A stretch of DNA of 8,783 bases from the NCBI GenBank assembly GCA_038326995.1, contig JBBQKP010000141.1:1-8783 (forward strand), written 5' to 3'. This DNA is from JBBQKP01 sp038326995. Lineage in GTDB: Bacteria; Planctomycetota; Phycisphaerae; Tepidisphaerales; Tepidisphaeraceae. The notes under the pieces were generated by a model, which did no database searches, was not told the origin of the DNA, and saw only the letters and a program-made list of their open reading frames with translations. The translations under genes were made by a program, and so were the position numbers. Below, piece by piece: positions 1-5,914 of this stretch (within the stretch, counting starts at the first letter, position 1; every line of letters begins with the position of its first letter).

Positions 1-513
1 TCCGTCGTGCCCGACCGCTTCTACAAGCCCGCGCTCGACAACATTCGCCAGCAAAGCAAGACCAACCGGCAAGGCGGAACGGAGCCGATGGACGCGCTGA
101 CGGCGCAGCAGTTTCTCGACTATCTTGATGAAACCGAAGGCGCGTATCAGACCTACGAAAAGCTCATCGAATCGGGCGTAGCACGCGAGCTCGCCCGCAT
201 CGGCCTGCCCGTCAGCGCGTACACCGAGTGGTACTGGAAGTGCGATCTGCACAACATCATGCACTTCCTCAGACTCCGCATGGATGCCCACGCGCAGCAG
301 GAAATTCGCGATTACGCGTTTGCGATGTTCGAGTTGATCAAACCGATCGTCCCGGTCGCGGCCGAGGCGTTTGAAGACTACGACATGGGCGGTATTCATC
401 TGACACGACTAGAGCTCGAGGCGTTTAAGACGGGCCATCCGCTGGCGACCGACAACAAGCGCGAACAGGCGGAGTGGGACGAAAAGCGCGCGAAGATGGG
501 GCTCGGTTCGTAG
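1..513 (+). CDS. thyX: Flavin-dependent thymidylate synthase ThyX, 3' part (5' end outside window)
   Basis: ThyX methylates dUMP to dTMP in the cytoplasm using methylene-tetrahydrofolate, with FAD and NADPH for reduction; it replaces ThyA in many bacteria. The reading frame is open to the left edge (Ser-Val-Val-Pro-Asp-Arg-Phe-Tyr), so the gene begins upstream and the GTG at base 7 is an internal valine, not a start. Visible family hallmarks are the QSKTNRQGG segment (about bases 46-78), which follows the flavin-binding region, and the block ELARIGLPVSAYTEWYWK followed by DLHNIMHFLRLRMDAHAQQEIR, containing the conserved His, Arg and Gln of the nucleotide/flavin pocket. The RHRxxSxNExSxR signature itself would lie just off the left edge. 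The C-terminus ends normally at TAG (511-513). The next gene, mreD, starts 59 bases later on the same strand. The assignment is very secure; only the N-terminal third is missing. Confidence 0.95.
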   Translation, partial: SVVPDRFYKPALDNIRQQSKTNRQGGTEPMDALTAQQFLDYLDETEGAYQTYEKLIESGVARELARIGLPVSAYTEWYWKCDLHNIMHFLRLRMDAHAQQEIRDYAFAMFELIKPIVPVAAEAFEDYDMGGIHLTRLELEAFKTGHPLATDNKREQAEWDEKRAKMGLGS

Positions 514-549
514 GCTTCAGGTTGCAATCGCAGGTCGCATAGTCGGCCG

Positions 550-568
550 GTTTCATCTATTGTGAAAC
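550..568 (+). promoter_or_regulatory. Inverted repeat immediately upstream of mreD
   Basis: Seen: GTTTCA (550-555) and TGAAAC (563-568) form a perfect 6-bp inverted repeat with a 7-base spacer, ending 4 bases before the mreD ATG at 573. In RNA it would be a hairpin covering the place where a ribosome-binding site should be, and no clear Shine-Dalgarno sequence is visible there. In DNA it could be an operator, or it could be the tail of thyX termination, although no T-run follows it. A 6-bp repeat can occur by chance, so this is a candidate only. Confidence 0.3.
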
Positions 569-572
569 TTAA

Positions 573-1091
573 ATGAAATGGCCGATTGTTATCATCTTCG
601 CCTATGGGTGCGCCGTCGTGCAGAGCGGCATGACGTCGTGGCTCAGGCTGTGGGACGGCGCTTCGCCCAACCTGCTCCTGGTCATGCTGATCTTTCTCGC
701 GCTGCACGCCGCCTCAGAATCACTAGTGATCATGGCAATCGTGCTGGGGCTGCTCTCGGACCTGACGAACCAGACGCCACTGGGCTTTGGCGTAATTTCC
801 TTCGCCGCCGTCGCGCTGATCATGCTTCAGCTCCGGCAAATGGTCTTTCGCGAGCACCCGCTTTCGCACGCGGCCCTGGGGCTGATTTGCGGCGTCATCC
901 TGGGCGTGGTTCTGCTCTTGCTTCAGTACGTCCGCGGCTGGTTTTTTACGCCCTCGACCGGATCACTCATGACCTCGGGACTGCTCTTTCGCTCAGCCGT
1001 GCTGACGATCCCCGCGTGTGTCATCATGGTCTGGCTGCTTCGCAAATACCGCGGCGCGATGGGATTGAAGCGCAGCGATTTCAATATGTGA
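573..1091 (+). CDS. mreD: Rod shape-determining protein MreD
   Basis: MreD is a small integral membrane protein of the elongasome (MreB-MreC-MreD-RodA-PBP2) that guides lateral peptidoglycan synthesis. The 172-residue product has the usual family length and is nearly all hydrophobic, with segments at about residues 1-20, 32-47, 50-62, 70-88, 100-120 and 136-156. It also carries the typical GLLSDL...PLGFGVISF stretch (59-77), corresponding to the conserved G-L-x-x-D loop before the third or fourth helix. It ends with a short basic cytoplasmic tail (RKYRGAMGLKR). The ATG at 573 directly opens the first membrane segment, so it is the natural start, although no strong ribosome-binding site is seen. 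mrdA follows after 86 bases on the same strand, as expected for mre/mrd clusters; mreB and mreC are absent here. The sequence is divergent, as MreD proteins usually are, so the call rests on topology, motif and neighbour together. Confidence 0.85.
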   Translation: MKWPIVIIFAYGCAVVQSGMTSWLRLWDGASPNLLLVMLIFLALHAASESLVIMAIVLGLLSDLTNQTPLGFGVISFAAVALIMLQLRQMVFREHPLSHAALGLICGVILGVVLLLLQYVRGWFFTPSTGSLMTSGLLFRSAVLTIPACVIMVWLLRKYRGAMGLKRSDFNM

Positions 1092-1177
1092 GACCCAGTG
1101 AGTAGTGCAATACTTTGTGCCGCGTCGCGACTCGTGCGCGGGCGAACAAGGCGTAGGATTTCCATGACCGAACCGAC

Positions 1178-3520
1178 ATGTTCCACCACCGCCTTCGCAT
1201 TCTCGTTCTGCTCGTCGCCCTCTTTGCCGCGGGGTTGATCGCGCGGGCGGCACAACTGCAGATCGCACAGGCAAGCCGTTGGTCAGATCCGGCGGGTGAG
1301 ACCATCACCGCGACGCGTGCGCTGCCCGCAAGCCGCGGGCGAATTCTCGACGTCAAGGGCAAAGTCCTGGCCGAAGATCAGCCGTGCATTGACGTGGCGG
1401 TGACGTATCGCGCGCTTGTCGATCCGATGGACCCGAAGTGGCTTGATAAGGAGGCACAGAAGCTCGCGCGAAAATCGCCGGAGTGGAAAACGCTGACGCG
1501 CGCCGCACGCCGGGAATTTGTTCAGGCGAATCGGATGCGGATTCTCGCGGACGCCGAGGCCATGTGGGATTTACTCGCCGCGATTTCCGGTCAGACACGA
1601 CAGGAGATCAATGAGAAGCGGCTGGAGATTTCCGACAAGGTTCAACGCCGCAGCGAGAAGGCCTGGCGGCGCGGATTCGAACGCAAGTATGAGGCATGGA
1701 AAAATCGCACGCCCAGATCCTGGATCGTTCTCACCATGGTCGGCGACGAGCCCGAGCCCAAGCTCGAAGACACCGTCGTCGAAATCTTCGAAGAGCTTGA
1801 AAGTCACATCATCCTTCCCGACGTCAACACCGAGACGGCCAACATTCTCAAGCTGCAGTCCGACCATTTGCCCGGTCTCTCGCTCCTGCCGGGCGTGAAA
1901 CGGGTTTATCCATACAACGAAATCGGCGCGCACGTGATTGGCCATCTGGCGCGTGTGACCGATGAAGACCTTCGCGACGACGAAGCACGCGACGACCCGG
2001 ACCGACGCCTGCTGATCAACGACGATATCGGCCGCGCCGGTATCGAAAAACTCGCCCAAAGCAGGCTTCATGGCACACGCGGGGAGATGGTCATCGCTGG
2101 CTCATCGAGCGAACTGCAAAGCGCCCACGCTGCCAAATCCGGATTGGATGTCACAACGACAATCGATATTGAATTGCAACGAAGCATTCACGCCGCATTC
2201 GAAAACGTCCGCTACACCAACGCGGACGGCGAGATCGATCCGGCACTCCGAATGCCCGGCGCAGCGGTCGTGATTCACATCCCTACCGGACAAGTTCGCG
2301 CCATGGTCAGCTACCCGAGTTACGACCTCAACAAATTCGAACAGCTGTATTCGACTCTGCTCAAAGACGAGCTCGAACAGCCCATGATCAACCGCGCCAC
2401 CAGCTTCGTGCAAGAGCCCGGCAGCACCATCAAGCCGCTCGTGGGCATCGCCGCGATTACACAAGGGCTCATCTCCGCGACCGGCACGATCGAGTGCGAC
2501 GGCTACCTCAAGCTCGACGGCCGCGCGCAGCGCTACGGCAGGTGCTGGACGATGTCGGTCTTCAAAATCGCTCACCACCGCGTGCCGTCGAGCGCGCCGC
2601 ACCCGACGGGCTTTCTCAATTGCGAGGATGCGCTGGAGCGAAGCTGCAACGTGTACTTCGAAACACTGGGCGACAAACTCAAGCTCGACGGGCTTTCGTA
2701 TTGGTATGGACTCTTTGGGCTCGGCAGGCCAACCGGTGTGGGCCTGCCCGAGCGCAGCGGGGTGCTTCCTAATTCATTTCGCGGCGAACCGGGAAGCCAG
2801 CGTGCGGCGGCGGTGTTGTCGGCGATTGGTCAGAGCAACGTGCTGGTGACGCCCATACAACTCGCCAACGTCGCCGCGACCATCGGCCGCGCGGGCGTGT
2901 GGGTCAGGCCCAGAATCATCGCCGATGCGGATTTCATCGTCCCGAAAAGTCCGACGGACGAGCGCCCGGACCGCATGACGCTGGACCTCGCGCCCCAGGC
3001 CATCGCCGCCGCCCAGCGCGGCATGTTCAACGTCGTCAACAATCCCGCGGGCACGGGCTCATCGCTCAGGCGTGATGAAGTCGACGTGAGCGGCAAGACC
3101 GGCACCGCAACTGCGAGCAAGCTTTCGGTCTTCCGCCGAGATGAGGCCGGGGCGCTGATCAAGAAAGCGGGCGACCCGATCGCCGACGAAATTCCGTACG
3201 GCACACGCGAAAAGCCCGACCCGCGAATCCCCTGGTATCGCGTCAGCAACCTCGAGACCGGCACCGCCAACCACGCATGGGTCATGGGCTATCTGCCCTC
3301 AGAAAAGCCCGAATACGCCTTCGCCGTCTTCGTGCAGTACGGCAACAAAGGCGGCACCAGCGCCGGCAGCGTCGGCGTCAGCATCATCCAGGCCTTGGAG
3401 CAACTCGGCTATGTGACGCCGCGCAACATCGCATTCCCCGCCCCGTCACCCGCGGCTGTTCTAAACCTCCCGACCTCGCAGCCCTCAGCACTTCCTTTGG
3501 ACAGGGAACTGCTTCAGTAG
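1178..3520 (+). CDS. mrdA: Penicillin-binding protein 2 (elongation-specific peptidoglycan D,D-transpeptidase)
   Basis: This is a class B penicillin-binding protein that cross-links peptidoglycan stem peptides in the periplasm during cell elongation. Residues 7-25 form an uncleaved signal anchor. The dimerisation/pedestal domain starts with SRGRILDVKGKVLAED (52-67) and includes RVYPYNEIGAHVIGHL and the GIEK...LHGTRGE block. The transpeptidase domain has all three active-site motifs: S416-T-I-K419 (nucleophile Ser416), S489-C-N491 and K640-T-G642. It also has the PBP2-like FGLG.PTGVGLPE segment and a C-terminal HAWVMGYLP. At 780 residues it is longer than the usual roughly 600-650. The extra length comes from a charged, Trp-, Lys- and Arg-rich insertion at about 85-185 and an insertion of about 50 residues after KTGTA. 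An in-frame TAG at 1154 and the lack of other start codons fix the ATG at 1178; no clear Shine-Dalgarno sequence precedes it. Position after mreD favours PBP2 over FtsI. Confidence 0.92.
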   Translation: MFHHRLRILVLLVALFAAGLIARAAQLQIAQASRWSDPAGETITATRALPASRGRILDVKGKVLAEDQPCIDVAVTYRALVDPMDPKWLDKEAQKLARKSPEWKTLTRAARREFVQANRMRILADAEAMWDLLAAISGQTRQEINEKRLEISDKVQRRSEKAWRRGFERKYEAWKNRTPRSWIVLTMVGDEPEPKLEDTVVEIFEELESHIILPDVNTETANILKLQSDHLPGLSLLPGVKRVYPYNEIGAHVIGHLARVTDEDLRDDEARDDPDRRLLINDDIGRAGIEKLAQSRLHGTRGEMVIAGSSSELQSAHAAKSGLDVTTTIDIELQRSIHAAFENVRYTNADGEIDPALRMPGAAVVIHIPTGQVRAMVSYPSYDLNKFEQLYSTLLKDELEQPMINRATSFVQEPGSTIKPLVGIAAITQGLISATGTIECDGYLKLDGRAQRYGRCWTMSVFKIAHHRVPSSAPHPTGFLNCEDALERSCNVYFETLGDKLKLDGLSYWYGLFGLGRPTGVGLPERSGVLPNSFRGEPGSQRAAAVLSAIGQSNVLVTPIQLANVAATIGRAGVWVRPRIIADADFIVPKSPTDERPDRMTLDLAPQAIAAAQRGMFNVVNNPAGTGSSLRRDEVDVSGKTGTATASKLSVFRRDEAGALIKKAGDPIADEIPYGTREKPDPRIPWYRVSNLETGTANHAWVMGYLPSEKPEYAFAVFVQYGNKGGTSAGSVGVSIIQALEQLGYVTPRNIAFPAPSPAAVLNLPTSQPSALPLDRELLQ

Positions 3521-3575
3521 GCGATGTGCGAATAGTGGTGATCGGACGGGAGTGGCTCGGGAAAGCGTGCAAATG

Positions 3576-3638
3576 TTAGTCGCCAGCTCGTTCGTCTTCC
3601 TAGCACGACCGCGACGAAAATTCGCGAGAGCTGACTAA
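3576..3638 (+). other. Possible folded RNA element or terminator downstream of mrdA
   Basis: Seen: TTAGTC (3576-3581) plus AGCTC (3585-3589) pair with GAGCTGACTAA (3628-3638), giving 11 base pairs with a 3-base bulge. Inside lies a second hairpin, CGCGA (3610-3614) with TCGCG (3622-3626) around a 7-base A-rich loop. The element begins 55 bases after the mrdA stop. No T-run follows, so it is not a textbook Rho-independent terminator. It may be a transcript-end stabiliser, a small structured RNA, or chance. I inferred the pairing by eye and computed no folding energy. Confidence 0.25.
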
Positions 3639-3711
3639 TCTGCGTCGCCCACGATCGGAACTCGATCTGCCTGCCCCAAGCATGTCGAAGGATTGTGATC
3701 CCCCGCTTTCC

Positions 3712-3724
3712 TCGACCAGGTCGA
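3712..3724. promoter_or_regulatory. 13-bp perfect palindrome upstream of the ATPase operon, candidate operator
   Basis: Seen: TCGACC-A-GGTCGA is a perfect 6-1-6 inverted repeat. It lies about 20 bases before the strong ribosome-binding site of the leader ORF and 77 bases before the ATPase start. Position and symmetry would suit a dimeric repressor or activator site at the promoter of the module. No confident -35/-10 pair can be read around it, and no regulator gene is next to it, so the role is inferred only. Confidence 0.3.
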
Positions 3725-3744
3725 ACTCAAGTTAAGCCGTGCTG

Positions 3745-3757
3745 GGAGGTGGAGAGG
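3745..3757 (+). promoter_or_regulatory. Strong ribosome-binding site of the leader ORF
   Basis: GGAGG (3745-3749) is followed by GGAGAGG (3751-3757), which ends 6 bases before the ATG at 3764. This is the most convincing Shine-Dalgarno sequence in the + strand half of the window. Neither mreD, mrdA nor the ATPase ATG at 3801 has a comparable one. It argues that the short ORF at 3764 is really translated. Confidence 0.5.
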
Positions 3758-3763
3758 TTTAGC

Positions 3764-3799
3764 ATGTCCTCACTATCGGCAATATCGGCCTCTGGTTAG
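3764..3799 (+). CDS. Putative 11-codon serine-rich leader peptide before the ATPase gene
   Basis: The ORF encodes MSSLSAISASG and ends at TAG (3797-3799), one base before the ATPase ATG at 3801. It follows a strong Shine-Dalgarno sequence, while the ATPase start has none of its own. The simplest reading is a leader ORF whose translating ribosomes re-initiate at the ATPase start, or that tunes ATPase expression. Five of the eleven residues are serine, all encoded by TCN codons (TCC, TCA, TCG, TCG, TCT), which would make its translation sensitive to TCN-reading serine tRNAs. No attenuator hairpin fits between the leader and the ATPase gene, so classic transcription attenuation is unlikely. The peptide has no recognisable homology. 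It could be chance; the evidence is the ribosome-binding site and the exact junction. Confidence 0.35.
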   Translation: MSSLSAISASG

Positions 3800-3800
3800 A

Positions 3801-4925
3801 ATGCCTTCGACTTCGACAAATAATATGCGTATCCTGCAACGCCTTAAAATTTCAAACTTCAAGTCGATTCGATCGCAGGAGTTGCAACTTCATCCGCTGA
3901 ATGTCTTCATCGGCGGAAACGGCTCGGGCAAGTCGAACCTGATCGGCGTGTTCCGCTTTCTCAAAGAAATCGTCAATCGAAATCTCGCAGGTTACACACA
4001 GGTGAAGGGCGGGGCGGACTCGCTGCTACACTACGGTCGAAAGCGATCAAAGGAGATGGAAATTTTTGTCGAGTTCGGAGAGGGACGATTTGCCGATAAG
4101 TACGAAGTTAGACTATCCGGAACAGATGAAGACACCTTGTTCATTCGCTCTGAGACCGCGTATTATCACGACGAGGTTAAATATCCCGACGAACCTTATG
4201 AGATGCCGGTAGGATCAAGTCGGAGTGAGTCTCGACTCATAGACCGCAAGAAAGAGCACCAGTGTTACGCTCAAATTCTCCACGATTTAGAGCTTTACCG
4301 CGTCTATCACTTCCACGACACCAGCGATACCGCGCCGGCAAAGAGCACCAGCGATATAAACGACAACCAGTTCTTCCGTCCGCAGGCAGAGAACCTTACA
4401 GCATTTCTGTACTACCTCCAACAGCAGAAGCCGCACAGCTTTAGCCTGATTCAAGACACAGTCCGACAGATCGCGCCGTTCTTTGACAAGTTCCAACTCG
4501 CTCCCTCACGCCTGAATCCTTCGAAGATTCGCCTCGAGTGGAGCGAGCGCGGCAGCGACGCTTATTTCAATGCCTCGTCACTCTCCGATGGCACGTTGCG
4601 ATTCATCTGCCTCTGCGTATTGCTGCTTCAACCCGATCTACCGCCTATGATCCTGATCGACGAACCGGAACTAGGTCTGCATCCCGCCGCTATCACCGTG
4701 CTGGCCAGCATGCTCGAATCCGCCGCGACGAAGACGCAGGTCATCGTCGCCACACAGTCGGTCACGCTCGTCAATCAGTTCAGTCCCGAAAACGTCTGGA
4801 CAGTCGATCGCATCGATGGCCAGAGCGTCTTCAAACAACTCAACAGCGCTGACCGTAGTGATTGGCTGGAGGACTACGCCCTCGGCGAGCTCTGGGAAAA
4901 GAACCTGCTCGGAGCCCGGCCATGA
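3801..4925 (+). CDS. AAA/ABC-type ATPase (COG4637-like, OLD/RecF-fold), partner of a DUF4276 protein
   Basis: This is a cytoplasmic ATPase of the SMC/RecF-like ABC class. The N-terminus has the family opening LKISNFKSIRS (15-25), then Walker A GGNGSGKS (38-45, Lys44). A variable alpha-helical middle of about 200 residues follows. Then come an ABC-signature-like LSDGTLRF (261-268), Walker B MILIDEPELGLHP (283-295, Asp287/Glu288) and VATQS (316-320), where many relatives carry His instead of Gln. All ATPase elements are present, so it is probably active. There is no fused nuclease domain; the effector is probably the DUF4276 protein encoded next, which overlaps by ATGA. The start at 3801 is chosen because the leader ORF stop lies one base before it; Met9 (3825) is a reasonable alternative. 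By eye the first half is less GC-rich than mrdA, which hints at transfer. Substrate and trigger are unknown; similar ATPases serve in PARIS, AbiL and OLD-type phage defence. Confidence 0.85.
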   Translation: MPSTSTNNMRILQRLKISNFKSIRSQELQLHPLNVFIGGNGSGKSNLIGVFRFLKEIVNRNLAGYTQVKGGADSLLHYGRKRSKEMEIFVEFGEGRFADKYEVRLSGTDEDTLFIRSETAYYHDEVKYPDEPYEMPVGSSRSESRLIDRKKEHQCYAQILHDLELYRVYHFHDTSDTAPAKSTSDINDNQFFRPQAENLTAFLYYLQQQKPHSFSLIQDTVRQIAPFFDKFQLAPSRLNPSKIRLEWSERGSDAYFNASSLSDGTLRFICLCVLLLQPDLPPMILIDEPELGLHPAAITVLASMLESAATKTQVIVATQSVTLVNQFSPENVWTVDRIDGQSVFKQLNSADRSDWLEDYALGELWEKNLLGARP

Positions 4926-5593
4926 AGCGCGCGCTGATCCTTGTCGAGGGGCAGACCGAAGAGCGATTCGTCAAAGACACGCTCGCGCCGCATTTCCAAT
5001 CGTATGAGCTGTACCTGACGCCGACACTGCTCACGACCAAGGTCGTCAAAAACGGGCCGAACTTTAAGGGCGGCGTGACCAGCTTTGAGAAGTTCGAAGC
5101 CGACATGCAACGACTGCTCGGCGGTGCCGGACAGGGCACGCTCGTGACGACCATGCTCGACTACTACCGCCTGCCGGATGATTTTCCCGGCATGGCGAAC
5201 CGCCCTGTGGCCATCGATCTCTTCACACGAATTAGCCACGTCGAACAGGCGATCGCTAATCACTTTGCCGACGGTCGCATGCTGCCGTTCCTCGCGCTCC
5301 ACGAGTTTGAGGCGTGGATTTTTTCCTGCCCGACCACGCTGCCGCAAGTCATGGTCGACGTGGCAAAGCAAGGCCAATTTGTGGGCATCTGTAACCAATA
5401 CCCAACGCCGGAGCAGATCAACGAACGCCCCGGCCACAATCCCGCTGCGCGAATCGTGAACCTGTTCCCCGCCTATCGAAAAACCCTTCACGGCCCAACC
5501 GCCACGAATCGCATCGGCCTTCAACTGATCCGCGATCGCTGCCCGCACTTCCACGAATGGCTGACGAAACTGGAAGCTTACGCAGCAGTGTAG
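4922..5593 (+). CDS. DUF4276 family protein, candidate TOPRIM-like effector
   Basis: The 223-residue protein matches the DUF4276 pattern. It opens with a short strand and VEGQTEE (residues 8-14, Glu9 conserved). Next is a strand ending MLDYYRLPDDFPG (78-90, Asp80 and Asp86), then ALHEFEAW (125-132), and a C-terminal block with YRKTLHGP, an IGLQLIR helix and CPHFHEWLTKLE (207-218). An early Glu after a first strand and a later Asp-rich loop after another strand are the layout of a TOPRIM metal site. Calling it a TOPRIM-like nuclease is therefore inference from architecture, not proof. The ATG at 4922 overlaps the ATPase stop (ATGA), implying translational coupling and a joint complex; an upstream in-frame TTG at 4862 lies deep inside the ATPase gene and is rejected. 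DUF4276 genes commonly accompany such ATPases. There is no signal peptide or membrane segment, so it acts in the cytoplasm. Confidence 0.85.
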   Translation: MKRALILVEGQTEERFVKDTLAPHFQSYELYLTPTLLTTKVVKNGPNFKGGVTSFEKFEADMQRLLGGAGQGTLVTTMLDYYRLPDDFPGMANRPVAIDLFTRISHVEQAIANHFADGRMLPFLALHEFEAWIFSCPTTLPQVMVDVAKQGQFVGICNQYPTPEQINERPGHNPAARIVNLFPAYRKTLHGPTATNRIGLQLIRDRCPHFHEWLTKLEAYAAV

Positions 5594-5758
5594 GGAACAG
5601 ACAAAGAGACATTTCTCATCCTCTGATCCAAATCGGGTGACGTGCTTTTTGAGTCGGACCTCCAACTACGGAAGTTGCTTCAGATCAGGCGGACAACTTT
5701 CTGGGGTGGGTCAGGGGCAGAGTGAATGTCCACACTGTCCGGTCCACGTGAAACAGTC

Positions 5759-5779
5759 GCCGCAAAAATTTTTGACGGC
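5759..5779. terminator. Near-perfect palindrome with A5T5 core, possible bidirectional terminator
   Basis: GCCGC-AAAAA (5759-5768) pairs with TTTTT-G-A-CGGC (5769-5779), with one bulged A. It lies between two converging genes, where a shared terminator is expected. The A and T runs are inside the stem, so transcripts from either strand would carry a GC clamp plus a U-tract, an atypical but plausible design. It could alternatively be a protein-binding palindrome. Confidence 0.35.
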
Positions 5780-5811
5780 ACGATCCCTAAGTCTTCGGAA
5801 TATTCTCCACA

Positions 5812-5877
5812 GCGATCGAGGCATCATTCGTCGCTTAAGAACTCCTGTCGAGATTAGAATCTTGCCTTCTCGATCGC
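5812..5877. repeat. 9-bp perfect inverted repeat enclosing a smaller hairpin
   Basis: GCGATCGAG (5812-5820) and CTCGATCGC (5869-5877) are perfect reverse complements 48 bases apart. Between them AGATT (5851-5855) and AATCT (5858-5862) form a second repeat around a 2-base spacer. The whole could fold as a stem with an inner hairpin on either strand. It lies just beyond the DUF1223 stop, so it could be a 3' structure of that transcript. Function is unknown. Confidence 0.3.
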
Positions 5878-5914
5878 ACAAAAGAATTCACGCAACTCAT
5901 TCACGGGTCATCAG

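Larger units (their letters stand above)
5594..5914. other. Convergent intergenic region without a supported gene
   Basis: This 321-base stretch separates the + strand DUF4276 gene from the - strand DUF1223 gene. I find no convincing protein: the + frame open from 5637 runs into the DUF1223 gene and shows no domain. The stretch has two notable inverted repeats, listed separately, and a G-rich patch near 5701-5720. It also has a repeated GTCCAC near 5729 and 5742. No tRNA or insertion-sequence end is recognised. Confidence 0.5.

Noticed and set aside
1164..1238. 25-codon ORF with a TAGGA sequence upstream, overlapping the mrdA start out of frame
   Set aside because: The upstream sequence is weak and the peptide has no features; most of the ORF lies within mrdA coding sequence.
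1571..2071. Open frame on the - strand inside mrdA
   Set aside because: Shadow of a high-GC coding region; mrdA is intact across it.
4874..5665. Long open frame on the - strand, 263 codons, opposite the DUF4276 gene
   Set aside because: It is the antisense of a gene with clear family motifs; its translation is His/Arg/Val-rich without any recognisable domain.
5700..5745. G-rich patch with repeated GTCCAC, considered as a transposon end or REP-like remnant
   Set aside because: No inverted partner, no transposase fragment and no second copy in the window.
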